From positions 1 to 54,597 of the forward strand of contig JARYMM010000022.1 in the NCBI GenBank assembly GCA_029907105.1: a stretch of 54,597 bases of DNA, read 5' to 3'. The position numbers were made by a program, and so were the translations under genes. This DNA comes from Anaerolineae bacterium (GTDB lineage Bacteria > Chloroflexota > Anaerolineae > UBA3071). Positions 16,333-25,055 of this stretch are shown here, piece by piece; position 1 is the first letter of the stretch, and every line of letters begins with the position of its first letter. The notes beneath the pieces were generated by a model. The model worked only from the letters and a program-made list of their open reading frames with translations, made no database searches and had not been told where the DNA came from.

Positions 16333-16917
16333 GTGACCTTAGAAGACAGGAAAGAGGAGACTGCCGTTCCGGTGGAGGTGGCGGAACCCGCCGCAGAGGG
16401 CGAAGCCGAAGAGAAAGCGGAGGCTGTGCCTCAGTTGGAAGCAGCGGAAGATCCGCTGGCGGCACTGAAGGCCGAGTTGGAGGCGGCCAGAGCTCAGGCA
16501 GACGAATACCTGGATCAGTGGCGACGCAGCGCGGCGCAGTTTTCCAATTACAAGAAGCGGGTGGAACGGGAGCAGTCGGAGTTCACCAAACTGGCCAATG
16601 CTGCCCTGATCAGCCGTCTGCTGCCCATCCTGGACGATTTCGAGCGGGCTTTCGAGACCATGCCCCATAACCTCAGCGGCCTGACCTGGATTGAGGGCCT
16701 GGCCCTCATCCACCGCAAGCTGCAAATGACCTTGGCGCAGGAGGGCCTGGAGGTTATCGAGACCGAGGGCCAATTCTTCGACCCCCAGTTTCACGAGGCC
16801 GTGACGTACGAAGACGCCGAAGGCTTCGAGGAGGGTCAGATCATCGGCGAATTGCAGAAGGGCTACAAGCTGGGCGAGCGGGTGCTGCGGCCCAGTATGG
16901 TCAGAGTGGCCCGGTAG
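16333..16917 (+). CDS. grpE: Nucleotide exchange factor GrpE
   Basis: GrpE releases ADP from DnaK and so controls its substrate cycle. The 194-residue protein has an acidic low-complexity N terminus, a long coiled coil (AALKAELEAARAQADEYLDQ onward, about residues 45-95), and the beta-domain (QEGLEVIETEGQFFDPQFHE, then ELQKGYKLGERVLRPSMVRV). The GTG start at 16333 is supported by GGGAGGT ten bases upstream; the nearer ATG at 16325 runs into a stop at once. It sits between hrcA and dnaK. Confidence 0.96.
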   Translation: MTLEDRKEETAVPVEVAEPAAEGEAEEKAEAVPQLEAAEDPLAALKAELEAARAQADEYLDQWRRSAAQFSNYKKRVEREQSEFTKLANAALISRLLPILDDFERAFETMPHNLSGLTWIEGLALIHRKLQMTLAQEGLEVIETEGQFFDPQFHEAVTYEDAEGFEEGQIIGELQKGYKLGERVLRPSMVRVAR

Positions 16918-16960
16918 GGGGCAAGAGGCAAGAAGCAAGAAGCAGGATGCAGGATGCAGG
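16917..16960. repeat. Short direct-repeat island
   Basis: Tandem variants of GCAAGAAGCAAGAGG and GCAGGATGCAGGAT start at the grpE stop and fill most of the grpE-dnaK gap. No inverted half is seen here. Confidence 0.55.
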
Positions 16961-17003
16961 GTTGACGTCCTGGACTGATTTCACATAAGGAGTGATGACA
17001 AAG

Positions 17004-18896
17004 ATGGCAAGGATAATCGGTATTGACTTAGGAACGACAAACTCGGTGATGGCGGTCATGGAAGGCGGCGAGCCCGTCGTTATCCCCACGGCGGAAGGCG
17101 GGCGACTCTGCCCTTCCGTGGTGGCCGTCAATCCCAAGACCGGGGAACTGATGGTGGGGCAGGTAGCCAAGCGCCAGGCCATCACCAACCCGGAGAACAC
17201 CATCTTCTCTATCAAGCGGCTGATGGGCCGTAAGTTCAACGACCCAGAGGTGCAGAAGGCGCGCAAGATCTTGCCCTATAAGATCACCGAGAAGCCGAAC
17301 GGCGACGCCTGGGTGGTCATGGGGGACAAGGAGTACTCGCCGCCGGAGATCTCGGCCATGATCCTGGCCAAACTCAGGCGGGACGCCGAGGCCTATCTGG
17401 GCGAGCCGGTGGTGGAGGCGGTGATCACCGTCCCGGCCTACTTCAACGACTCGCAGCGGCAGGCCACCAAGGACGCCGGCAAGATCGCCGGCCTCAATGT
17501 GCTGCGCATCATCAACGAGCCCACCGCCTCGGCGCTGGCCTATGGCCTGGAGAAGAAAAAGGACGAACAGATCGCCGTCTACGACCTGGGCGGTGGCACC
17601 TTCGACATCTCCATCCTGGACATCGGCGAGGGGGTCTTCGAGGTCAAGTCCACCAACGGCGACACCTTCCTGGGCGGCGACGACTGGGATCAACGGCTCA
17701 TTGACTACATCGCCGACGAGTTTCGCCGCGATCAGGGCATTGACCTGCGGCAGGACCGCATGGCCCTGCAGCGGCTCAAGGAGGCGGCGGAGAAGGCCAA
17801 GGTGGAGCTTTCGACGGTGATGCAAACGGAGGTCAATCTGCCCTTCATCACTGCCGACGCCACCGGCCCCAAGCATCTGCAAATGACCATCACCCGGGCC
17901 AAGCTGGAGCAACTCACCGCTGACCTGGTGGAGCGCACCACCGGCCCCGTGCGGCAGGCTCTGGAGGATGCCCGGCTCACGCCGCAGCAGATTGACGAGG
18001 TGGTGCTGGTGGGTGGCCAGACCCGTGCCCCGGCCATCCAGCAACTGGTGCGCAACTACTTCGGCAAAGAGCCGCACAAGGGGATCAATCCCGACGAGGT
18101 GGTGGCCATCGGCGCGGCCATCCAGGCTGGCGTGCTGGCCGGCGAGGTCAAGGACATCCTGTTGCTGGACGTCACGCCGCTGACCCTGAGCATCGAGACC
18201 CTGGGGGGCGTGGCCACGCCGCTCATCGAGCGCAACACCACCATCCCCGTGCGCAAGAGCCAGATCTTCTCCACCGCCGCCGATGGGCAGACGCAGGTGG
18301 AGATCAACGTGCTGCAGGGCGAGCGACCCATGGCCGCGGACAACAAGTCCCTGGGTCGCTTCATCCTCGATGGCATTCCGCCGGCGCCGCGGGGCGTCCC
18401 GCAGATCGAGGTGGCCTTCGACATTGACGCCGACGGCATCCTGAACGTTTCGGCGCAGGACAAGGCCACGGGGCGCGAGCAGCACATCACCATCACCGCC
18501 AGTTCCGGTCTGTCCAAAGAGGAGGTGGAGCGGATGGTGAAAGAGGCGCAGCGCCATGCCGCCGAGGACCGCAAGCGGAAGGAGCGGGTAGAGGCACGCA
18601 ACGCGGCCGACACGATGATCTACCAGGCGGAGAAGGTGCTGCGCGAACAGGGAGACAGGGTTCCCGCTGGCGTGCGCAGCGAGGTGGAAAGCCAGATCAG
18701 CGGGCTGCGGGGCATCCTGGAGACGGGCAGTGCGGAGGAGCTGCGGCGCAAGACGCAGAGCCTTTCGGACAGCCTGCAGAAGATCGGCGCGGCCATGTAT
18801 GAGCAGCAGGCTCCGCCGCCTCCACCCGGCGGTGGTCGGGGCGGCGCGCCGGGCGGCGACGAGGACGTGGTCGAGGGCGAGTTCCGCGAGGCCTAG
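17004..18896 (+). CDS. dnaK: Chaperone protein DnaK (Hsp70)
   Basis: DnaK is the ATP-driven Hsp70 that binds exposed hydrophobic segments of proteins in the cytosol. The 630-residue sequence shows the ATPase signatures [31 protein letters not shown] and [11 protein letters not shown]. The substrate-binding domain begins near [17 protein letters not shown], a helical lid follows, and the C-terminal tail is Gly/Pro-rich and ends [12 protein letters not shown] chose ATG 17004 ([10 protein letters not shown]) because AAGGAG ends 11 bases upstream; ATG 16995 would be only two bases from it. No dnaJ follows; a hairpin terminator does. Confidence 0.97.
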   Translation: MARIIGIDLGTTNSVMAVMEGGEPVVIPTAEGGRLCPSVVAVNPKTGELMVGQVAKRQAITNPENTIFSIKRLMGRKFNDPEVQKARKILPYKITEKPNGDAWVVMGDKEYSPPEISAMILAKLRRDAEAYLGEPVVEAVITVPAYFNDSQRQATKDAGKIAGLNVLRIINEPTASALAYGLEKKKDEQIAVYDLGGGTFDISILDIGEGVFEVKSTNGDTFLGGDDWDQRLIDYIADEFRRDQGIDLRQDRMALQRLKEAAEKAKVELSTVMQTEVNLPFITADATGPKHLQMTITRAKLEQLTADLVERTTGPVRQALEDARLTPQQIDEVVLVGGQTRAPAIQQLVRNYFGKEPHKGINPDEVVAIGAAIQAGVLAGEVKDILLLDVTPLTLSIETLGGVATPLIERNTTIPVRKSQIFSTAADGQTQVEINVLQGERPMAADNKSLGRFILDGIPPAPRGVPQIEVAFDIDADGILNVSAQDKATGREQHITITASSGLSKEEVERMVKEAQRHAAEDRKRKERVEARNAADTMIYQAEKVLREQGDRVPAGVRSEVESQISGLRGILETGSAEELRRKTQSLSDSLQKIGAAMYEQQAPPPPPGGGRGGAPGGDEDVVEGEFREA

Positions 18897-18939
18897 AGGG
18901 TCTCGCTCTGGACCACGCCGCTGGCGATGTCAGAGCGCA

Positions 18940-18986
18940 CGAAAGGGGCGGAAGCACAAGGCAATCTTGTGTTTTCGTCCCTTTCG
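18940..18986. terminator. Hairpin terminator between dnaK and a convergent gene
   Basis: The 21-base arms at 18940-18960 and 18966-18986 pair throughout in plus-strand RNA if G-U wobbles are allowed, around loop GCAAT. TTATTT follows. It ends dnaK and could also stop the converging phosphoesterase transcript. Confidence 0.75.
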
Positions 18987-19004
18987 TTATTTGCTGATCT
19001 GGGG

Positions 19005-20948
19005 CTATCCCTGGTTCAACAGCAGCACCGGTGCCGGCCGCCCGGCGTCGTCGTTCCATTGCCACAACGTCGGCCGGCCCAACTCCTCGCCGGGCACAAT
19101 CTCCACGAAGGTGAACTGCTTGCGGTCGCGGATCAACTGCTCTTCCTCGCTGAGCACCTGCACCCAGGTGCCGGTGTTGACGTACCACTGGTCGTAGGGC
19201 AGTTCCGGCTGCCGCGGCAGCCGAACCACCTCGGTGTTGTGGGTGTGCCCGAAGATCAGGTAAGGCACCGCCAGCCCATGCCGGGTCAGGATGCAGGCCA
19301 CATCCCTGGCCGCCCGCAGGAGGTAATCCTCGGTCTCGCTCTCCACCTTGCGCTCGACAAGGCGGCGCACGGCGAAGAGCAGCACTGACCCCGCCAGTTG
19401 TGCCACCGTGGTCAGCCAGGGCATGTGCGTCAGCCCCCGGCGGATCAGGTCCAGCAGCGGCTGGAACAGCAGCACCACCACGGCGATCAGCAAAACGAAG
19501 GAGAGCCCGCCCAGGGCCAGCGTGCGCAGGATGCGCCGCCACCAGCCGGCCACCCAGTTCAGACTCACCTCGGCGACATCGCGCATGGCCTCGGGCGGCA
19601 AGCCGGCCAGCAGGCCCCGCCGCGCCGCCATCCGGGCCAGCACGGAACGGTCCACCCGGGGCACGATAGCTCGCTTGCGGAAGGCCTCCCACATCGCCTG
19701 CAGGATAGTCCCCAGGTTGTCCACGATGATGCCCAACATGCGCAGCGGCTCCTGCTTGAAAGCCTGGGTGATATAACGGGAGGCGGGCTTGACGTTATCG
19801 GCCCAGGGATGGATGGTCTCCAGGAAGTTGAAGATATAGCGCACGAAGAAGGAGCCCAGAGGCAGCTCCAGCCGCTGTGGGTCGTCAGGCAGCACCGGCT
19901 CCAGGAAGTCCCGGAAGAAGTTGGCCGGCTCGTACTGGTTGCCGTGCTCGATGTAAGCCGGGCCCGGTTCGTAGCAGACCCAGGGACAGAATTCGATGTT
20001 CGCCCGTATCTGTGCCTCGTCTGCTCCGGCCAGGTCCGGGCATCGCCCCGCCGCCTCAACCACCAGATCGCCGAAGGTCTCCTGCACCAGCGGCCAGTAG
20101 ACATCCACATCGTGGTTGCCCTTGACGTAGACGACGCGGTGGCCGGCGGCCAGGAAGCGGGCCAAAGCCCGGAAGAAGCCGGGATGCCCGGCACCGCAAG
20201 TGCGCAGCTTCCAGGCGGCCTCCTCGGCGGTGGTGCCCAGGCCGTACTTCTCCTCGCGGGGCGAAAGCCGCGGCTCCGTCCACACCTCGTCCAGGCAGAA
20301 GGTCACACTCTGGGCCACGCGGCTGGCTACCCGCAGTTGCACTGCCTGAGCTTGTTGACACTCCTTCGGTAACTCCAGTGTGACCGCGCTCCACTGCCCT
20401 GGCTTCAGGCTGACCCAGGGCGACTGTCTCTCCGCCTGGTCAGGGCCGGGGATCAGGCGCAGGGCGGCGGTGACCTCCCGGGCCTCCGGCGGGGCATAGA
20501 GGCGGGCGCACAGCCGGGCGCTGTGGGAGAAGTCCATGCTGCCGGGCGGCTGGACGGCGACGCCCGCCTGCTGGTCGGACTGACCGCCGAAGGCGGCTTC
20601 CAGGCGCAGGCTGCCGTTGGCCGCCGTGCAGCGCTGGCCGGCGGGCAGGTCGGCCAACAGTTGCCAGCCTTCCTCGTCCCGATCGAAGGTGTACAGCAAG
20701 TCACGCGGCCTGGCCACCACCTGCAGGAAACAGAACGCATCGCCGTTGAGGATCAGCTTCCAGCGGCGGCCCCGGTAACGCGGCTCGCCGTCGGCCAGGC
20801 GGGCGTGGTAGGCGAGGAAGCGGGCGAATTCGCCGTCGAAGAAGAAATCCTCCCGCGGCGAGAACTTGCCGCTCGCGGGATCCAACCCCTCGCTGAGGTG
20901 CAAATCGCTGACGATGAGAAGATTGTAGACTCCGTTGTCGTCACCCAC
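19005..20948 (-). CDS. Calcineurin-like metallophosphoesterase with inserted beta domain
   Basis: This 647-residue protein shows all ligand motifs of the two-metal phosphoesterase fold: SDLHL (Asp15, His17), NGD (Asp70), GNHD (277-280) and, much later, FGHTHNT. Between Asp70 and GNHD an extra stretch of about residues 84-228 looks like a carbohydrate-binding-type beta sandwich (LLYTFDRDEEGWQL, then NGSLRLEAAF, WVSLKPGQWSAVTLELP and FCLDEVW). Two hydrophobic segments follow near residues 485-540 (LALGGLSFVLLIAVVVLLF), so it is probably membrane bound. GTG 20948 follows AGGAGG. It converges on dnaK. The substrate is unknown. Confidence 0.82.
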   Translation of the reverse strand: MGDDNGVYNLLIVSDLHLSEGLDPASGKFSPREDFFFDGEFARFLAYHARLADGEPRYRGRRWKLILNGDAFCFLQVVARPRDLLYTFDRDEEGWQLLADLPAGQRCTAANGSLRLEAAFGGQSDQQAGVAVQPPGSMDFSHSARLCARLYAPPEAREVTAALRLIPGPDQAERQSPWVSLKPGQWSAVTLELPKECQQAQAVQLRVASRVAQSVTFCLDEVWTEPRLSPREEKYGLGTTAEEAAWKLRTCGAGHPGFFRALARFLAAGHRVVYVKGNHDVDVYWPLVQETFGDLVVEAAGRCPDLAGADEAQIRANIEFCPWVCYEPGPAYIEHGNQYEPANFFRDFLEPVLPDDPQRLELPLGSFFVRYIFNFLETIHPWADNVKPASRYITQAFKQEPLRMLGIIVDNLGTILQAMWEAFRKRAIVPRVDRSVLARMAARRGLLAGLPPEAMRDVAEVSLNWVAGWWRRILRTLALGGLSFVLLIAVVVLLFQPLLDLIRRGLTHMPWLTTVAQLAGSVLLFAVRRLVERKVESETEDYLLRAARDVACILTRHGLAVPYLIFGHTHNTEVVRLPRQPELPYDQWYVNTGTWVQVLSEEEQLIRDRKQFTFVEIVPGEELGRPTLWQWNDDAGRPAPVLLLNQG

Positions 20949-20970
20949 CGCTATCCTCCTGCTGGGTCCT

Positions 20971-21007
20971 TGCTCTCACCCGCCGGACATGACTGTCCAG
21001 CGGGAGC
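20971..21007. repeat. Three-way-junction repeat, half copy A
   Basis: TGCTC is followed by one hairpin, GGACA-TGAC-TGTCC (20985-20998), and GGGAGC (21002-21007). The first hairpin of the element is missing. It is the first unit of an 89-bp-period tandem array with copies B and C. Confidence 0.7.
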
Positions 21008-21038
21008 GCAGGGTCTCCTGTGCGCCGCCCCCCACCCT

Positions 21039-21096
21039 GCTCCCAGCGGACGGCCACGTCCGCTGCTCAGCCGGGACATGGCTGTCCAGGGGGAGC
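21039..21096. repeat. Three-way-junction repeat, copy B
   Basis: The closing stem is GCTCCC/GGGAGC. Hairpin 1 is AGCGGACG-GCCA-CGTCCGCT (21045-21064). Hairpin 2 is GGACA-TGGC-TGTCC (21074-21087). The tetraloops GCCA and TGGC are complementary. It lies in the gap between the phosphoesterase and DUF4012 genes. Confidence 0.85.
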
Positions 21097-21126
21097 CCAG
21101 GGTCTTCTGTGCGCCGCACCCCACCC

Positions 21127-21185
21127 TGCTCCCAGCGGACGGCCACGTCCGCTGCTCAGCCGGGACAGGCTGTCCAGCGGGAGCA
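21127..21185. repeat. Three-way-junction repeat, copy C
   Basis: It matches copy B at a period of 89 bases: TGCTCCC and GGGAGCA close hairpin 1 (AGCGGACG-GCCA-CGTCCGCT) and hairpin 2 (GGACA, loop GGC, TGTCC). One loop base has been lost. No gene lies in 20949-21206. Confidence 0.85.
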
Positions 21186-21206
21186 AGGCATTCCGCACCC
21201 TGCACC

Positions 21207-23102
21207 CTACCACTGCACCACAAACTCCTGGTCGGTGGCCAGCGTGGCCTTGAACTCAGCCTCCGCCGCACCGGTCACCTGGACGCGCAGCGGCAGCGCG
21301 CCCGTGCCGGGCTGCTTCTGCATGCGCAGCCGGTACGTCCCATCAGTCATCACCGTGGCCGGCAGCTCGTAGCTCAGCGTGACCTCCCGCTCCTCGCCGG
21401 GGGCCATGACCAGGAAACCGGCGAAGACCTGCGTCCCCTGCTCGCCGGCCAGGCTTTCCACGCTGTCCGGCTCGAAGCCGCTCGCCTCCCGCAGCACGCT
21501 GCCCGCGGGCACGTACACCCGCACGTAGTCGAAATAGCAGCGGTCCATCATCTCCTCGAAGCTCTCGCCGTAGTAGGGCTCGTGGAGGCACTCCTCCAGA
21601 TGCACGGTGGAGGTGTGGCGGTAGCGCAGGGTCAGCTCGGCGCGGGGACGCTCTCCCTCCAGCGCCACCCGGTAGATGATGCCCTGCTCGATGCGCGGAT
21701 TGGCCTTGTTGAAGCCCACGTTGCTGTCCACCACCAGCAGGAAGTCCCCCTCGCCGGGACGCAGCGTGCCATCCCAGCCGGCAGCGGCCAGCAACGCAGC
21801 CGCCTGGGGATCGTTCACCTGGATCAGCACATGCTTCTCGTCCAGGCTACGCTTGACGGCCCAGACCAGGCGGCTGAGCGGCAGCTCCTCACCGCTTTCC
21901 AATCTGGCCAGGATGCCGTTCATGAGGATGCCCATGAAATCCTTGCGATGTCGCAGCCACTCCCGACGCAACTCCCGCTGACGCGTGGCCCAGACGTCAA
22001 ACGAAGGCCCTTCCGGCGGCGCTTCCCACATCGCCTGCATGAACGCCAGCACGTTCTGTCCCGTCACGGGCTCGTCGTATCCCTCCAGGCGCAACGGCCC
22101 TAGGGCGCCCACCAGCAGTTCAATGGCCGTCAGGTCGGCGGCGATGACGCCGTCCACGGCGACCCCCTGGTCGAGCAGGTAGAGTTCCCTGAGAGCCTGG
22201 GCCGAGGTGGGGAAATCGGGCCACCAGTTGGCGTCGCGCAGCACCAGGATCTCCGCCTTCATGTACTTGAGCAGAGGCGGCGGCGGCGCCGGGTGCGGCT
22301 TGCTGAAGTCATCCACGGCATAGCTGTCCTGGAAGCTCAGCTCGACGATGCGACCCCTGTCCAGCCGCAGGAGCCCCACGCCGCTGATGAAGCCGCCGGT
22401 AGCGCGCAACTCGGCGTTGTTCTGGGCCAGGACCAGGTAGCTGCGTGGCCCCGTGGCCCCTAATAAGTTGGGCGCCAGTTGTGCGGCCTGCACGGCCAGG
22501 TTGAGCAGCGGCAGGTAGCGGTCCAGCCGCGCCACCAGCTCACCCAGGCGGGGCGACAGGTGGGAAACGTCCAGCGCGGCCCGCGCTGCGGTGACCTGGG
22601 CCAGCTCCGCCTGGGCCTGGGCCAGGCGCGGTCGCGCTTCCACCAGCGGCGGCAGCATCCGCTCCAGCAGGCTGCCCGTGGCCGCCGCCGGCGGCTGCTG
22701 CCAGGCCGCCAGCAGCGGCTGCAGGCCCTCCAGCGTCGTGCGGCCGGCCTGGGCCACGCCGACGGCCACGTCGAGCAGGTCGGGCGCGGCCTGGATGTCG
22801 CCGCCGTAGGTGGGCACCCAGCCCAGGAGGCGGGTCAGCGGCAGAAACGGCGTGGCCTCGTCGCGGATGGCAGAGAGGTCATCGGCCAGGGTGAGGAAGT
22901 CCGCCTGCAGGGCGGCGAAGTCGGCGGCTTGCAGGTCGCCCAGCGCGTCGGGGTTGGCGCGGGCCTCCAGCCGCGGCAGCGTGGCCTGCAGCGACTGCAG
23001 ATGTCCCCACAGCCGCAAGGCTTTGCTGCCGGCCCACAGGCCCAGCGCCAGCAGCAGGATAACGATAACTCCCAGCACGATCCAACGGGGTTTGATCTTC
23101 AT
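21207..23102 (-). CDS. DUF4012 envelope-associated protein
   Basis: This 631-residue protein has a single N-terminal membrane anchor (WIVLGVIVILLLALGLWAG) and then a large outside domain. Residues about 70-200 are helical and Leu/Ala-rich. The DUF4012 core holds YLVLAQNNAELRATGGFISG, VDDFSKPHPAPPPPLLKYM, DANWWPDFPTSAQ and VDGVIAADL. DUF4012 proteins occur in Actinobacteria and Chloroflexota, often near surface polysaccharide genes; the activity is unknown. ATG 23102 follows AGAGGAG. It sits between the phosphoesterase and the DUF2723 gene on the same strand, so the three may form an envelope operon. Confidence 0.85.
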   Translation of the reverse strand: MKIKPRWIVLGVIVILLLALGLWAGSKALRLWGHLQSLQATLPRLEARANPDALGDLQAADFAALQADFLTLADDLSAIRDEATPFLPLTRLLGWVPTYGGDIQAAPDLLDVAVGVAQAGRTTLEGLQPLLAAWQQPPAAATGSLLERMLPPLVEARPRLAQAQAELAQVTAARAALDVSHLSPRLGELVARLDRYLPLLNLAVQAAQLAPNLLGATGPRSYLVLAQNNAELRATGGFISGVGLLRLDRGRIVELSFQDSYAVDDFSKPHPAPPPPLLKYMKAEILVLRDANWWPDFPTSAQALRELYLLDQGVAVDGVIAADLTAIELLVGALGPLRLEGYDEPVTGQNVLAFMQAMWEAPPEGPSFDVWATRQRELRREWLRHRKDFMGILMNGILARLESGEELPLSRLVWAVKRSLDEKHVLIQVNDPQAAALLAAAGWDGTLRPGEGDFLLVVDSNVGFNKANPRIEQGIIYRVALEGERPRAELTLRYRHTSTVHLEECLHEPYYGESFEEMMDRCYFDYVRVYVPAGSVLREASGFEPDSVESLAGEQGTQVFAGFLVMAPGEEREVTLSYELPATVMTDGTYRLRMQKQPGTGALPLRVQVTGAAEAEFKATLATDQEFVVQW

Positions 23103-23143
23103 GCTCTCCTCTTGGCCAGGCAACGGGAAGGTAGGCAACGAGT

Positions 23144-23231
23144 AACGAGTGAACGAGGCAACGAGGCGACAAGGAGAAGCAGATTGCCCCTCACTCCCCG
23201 CTCACTCGTTTTCCTCGTGCTCGTTGCCTCG
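23144..23231. repeat. Quasi-palindromic GGCAACGAG island
   Basis: Two nested perfect inverted repeats: AACGAGTGA (23144-23152) with TCACTCGTT (23202-23210), and CGAGGCAACGAG (23154-23165) with CTCGTTGCCTCG (23220-23231). It fills the space between DUF2723 and DUF4012. Confidence 0.8.
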
Positions 23232-25046
23232 CTAAACGCCATCGCCCTCGTGGGGCTGTAACCGATACAGCGGCCCGACGGGTTCCATCCGGCAGCCGCT
23301 GATTGCCGCCTGTGCGTCCCCGGTCACGTAGACCGGACGCTGCCGCAGGTTAGCCTCGATCAGCCCCGGCAGGTCAGGAGGCGTCGTCGCGCCGTCCGGC
23401 AGCGCCACCGCCGGGTGATGCGCGGCCAGCGTGCGGCGGTACCAGTCGAAGCCCCACAGGCTGGCATTGACGACGGTCACGTCGGGTCGCTCGCCCAGCG
23501 CGTAGCGGCGATACCAGAGGGCGAAAGTATCGCGGTCGCCGCCGCTGACGATGAGCGCGCCCGGCTCCGCCGCCGCCAGCGCCGCCGTCGCAAAATCCGC
23601 CGCCTCCCGCTCCCGCCGCAGGTCCTGTGCAGCGAAATTGCTCAGCAATGGCAGCAACGGCAGCAGAGCGACGAGCAACAAGATGAGCGAACGCAGAACG
23701 CGGATTGGAAGCCGCATTCCGCAATCCGCATTCCGCAATCCGCAATCCAGCGCCGTCAGCCCCTGGCCCAGCCAGAAAGCGACCATCCAGCAGGCCGGCA
23801 GCAGGTAGACGTAGGAGTCGGCCCGGTCGTAGGTCACGGCGTAGAGGCTGTAGGCGGCGAAGGCGTAGAGGCTGAAGCCCAGCGCCGCCCGGTCGCTCCA
23901 GCTCAGCCGCCACAGGCCGACCAGGGCCAACGCCCAGCCCCACCAGCCGAACTGCTCCAGCAGCAGGTGCCCCCAGGCCGAGAGCCGTCCGGGGATGAAG
24001 GCCGGCGGCAGGCCGAAGATGGCCTCCCGGTAGAGCCGCCCACTCACCAGCCACCAGAAACGGTCCCACGTCTGCGGGTCGCCCCAGTTGACCGACGGCT
24101 GTCGTGCCGCCGAGAGCGGCAGGTAGGCGTAGACGGCCAATCCCAGCAGGAACGCGCCGATTATAGCGCCCCAGGCCCGCCTTGTCAACCGCATTCGCCG
24201 AGGGGCGTGCACCTCGGTTCCGGGACGAGTCTCGCGGCCGGCGTATCGTTCGACCTTACCCCCTTCCTGCGTCGGGCTTCGCCCGGCGCTCCCCTCCCCC
24301 TCTCCCGGTGGGAGAGGGGGAGGGGGCAGGGGGAGGGGGTGAGGTTCCACGAGCTCATCCCCGAACTGAGATGCGCCCCGCCGACCGCAGGCCAGCAGCC
24401 AGAGGAGCACCGCCGGCAAAAGCAGCAGCACGGTGAGGTGATTGCCCAGGCTCAGGCCGTAGAGGAAGGCGGCGGCCAGAGCCAGCCAGACCGAACCCCG
24501 CGCCCGCCAGCGCAGCAGCAGCCAGAACAGGGCGGCGACGAAAAGCACGTTCAGCGCGTGCACCTCGGCGATGGTGGCCTGTCCCCAGGCCAGGGGCGAG
24601 AAGGCGAAGAGCAATGCCGCGCTGACAGCACAGAAGCTCGCAGCGGACTGCCAAGTCCGCTGCCCTCCCGATGGACTTGGCCGTCCGGCGGGAGCAGGTT
24701 GCGTTTCGACGCTGCTCAGGGCGAGCAGGGCGGCGGCCGCAGCACCGCTGAGGGCCGAGAGCCAGTGCACGCGGAAGGCCGGCTCGCCCCGCGGCAGCGC
24801 TTGCAGGAAGAGCCGCGCCAGCAGCACGTAGGTGGGGTAGCCGCTGGGATGGGGCACGCCGAGGGTCGCGGCAGCGGCGATGAGGTCGCCGCCGTCGGCG
24901 CTGTCGTGACGCCAGGTGAGGGTGCGCGCCAGCGTGCGCCCGTACACGGCCGCGGCGATGAGGAAGACGAGCAGTGGCAGGACGCGGACGAACAAGGCCA
25001 AACGCCGATTCCCCTTCCTGATGGAGAGGTCAGGGGAGGTGCTCAC
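23232..25046 (-). CDS. DUF2723 membrane glycosyltransferase-like protein with three in-frame inserts
   Basis: This 604-residue polytopic protein has the DUF2723 start (DSADGGDLIAAAATLGVPHP, then SGYPTYVLL), which relates it to GT-C protein O-mannosyltransferases using polyprenyl-phosphate sugars. About ten hydrophobic helices are visible. Three stretches look foreign yet stay in frame. Residues 113-138 come from three-way-junction copy D. Residues 232-283 (PHPLPLPPPPLPPGEGEG onward) come from a perfect palindrome. About 432-447 (DCGLRNADCGMRL) come from ATTCCGCAATCC-type repeats. All fall in loops between helices. The start is at 25046. Confidence 0.82.
   Translation of the reverse strand: MSTSPDLSIRKGNRRLALFVRVLPLLVFLIAAAVYGRTLARTLTWRHDSADGGDLIAAAATLGVPHPSGYPTYVLLARLFLQALPRGEPAFRVHWLSALSGAAAAALLALSSVETQPAPAGRPSPSGGQRTWQSAASFCAVSAALLFAFSPLAWGQATIAEVHALNVLFVAALFWLLLRWRARGSVWLALAAAFLYGLSLGNHLTVLLLLPAVLLWLLACGRRGASQFGDELVEPHPLPLPPPPLPPGEGEGSAGRSPTQEGGKVERYAGRETRPGTEVHAPRRMRLTRRAWGAIIGAFLLGLAVYAYLPLSAARQPSVNWGDPQTWDRFWWLVSGRLYREAIFGLPPAFIPGRLSAWGHLLLEQFGWWGWALALVGLWRLSWSDRAALGFSLYAFAAYSLYAVTYDRADSYVYLLPACWMVAFWLGQGLTALDCGLRNADCGMRLPIRVLRSLILLLVALLPLLPLLSNFAAQDLRREREAADFATAALAAAEPGALIVSGGDRDTFALWYRRYALGERPDVTVVNASLWGFDWYRRTLAAHHPAVALPDGATTPPDLPGLIEANLRQRPVYVTGDAQAAISGCRMEPVGPLYRLQPHEGDGV
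23694..23752. repeat. In-frame ATTCCGCAATCC-type repeat inside DUF2723
   Basis: Tandem GCATTCCGCAATCC units follow GAACGCAGAACGCGG and are translated on the minus strand as part of DUF2723 without a stop. Confidence 0.7.
24291..24325. repeat. Perfect 16-bp palindrome inside DUF2723
   Basis: CCCCTCCCCCTCTCCC (24291-24306), loop GGT, GGGAGAGGGGGAGGGG (24310-24325). It is extended by more GGGGGAGG on the right and by other short inverted pieces from 24190 to 24290. All of it is translated in frame as a Pro/Gly-rich loop. Confidence 0.9.
24636..24695. repeat. Three-way-junction repeat, copy D (intragenic)
   Basis: GCTC/GAGC close two hairpins: GCAGCGGACT-GCCA-AGTCCGCTGC (24640-24663) and GGAC with loop TTGGCC and GTCC (24673-24686). 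The stem-1 sequence differs from copies B and C but is fully paired. The element lies in frame inside DUF2723. Confidence 0.8.
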
Positions 25047-25055
25047 TTATCCCTC

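Noticed and set aside
20971..21185. 89-bp-period repeats as a CRISPR array
   Set aside because: There are only three units, the linker is repeated too, and no cas gene is near.
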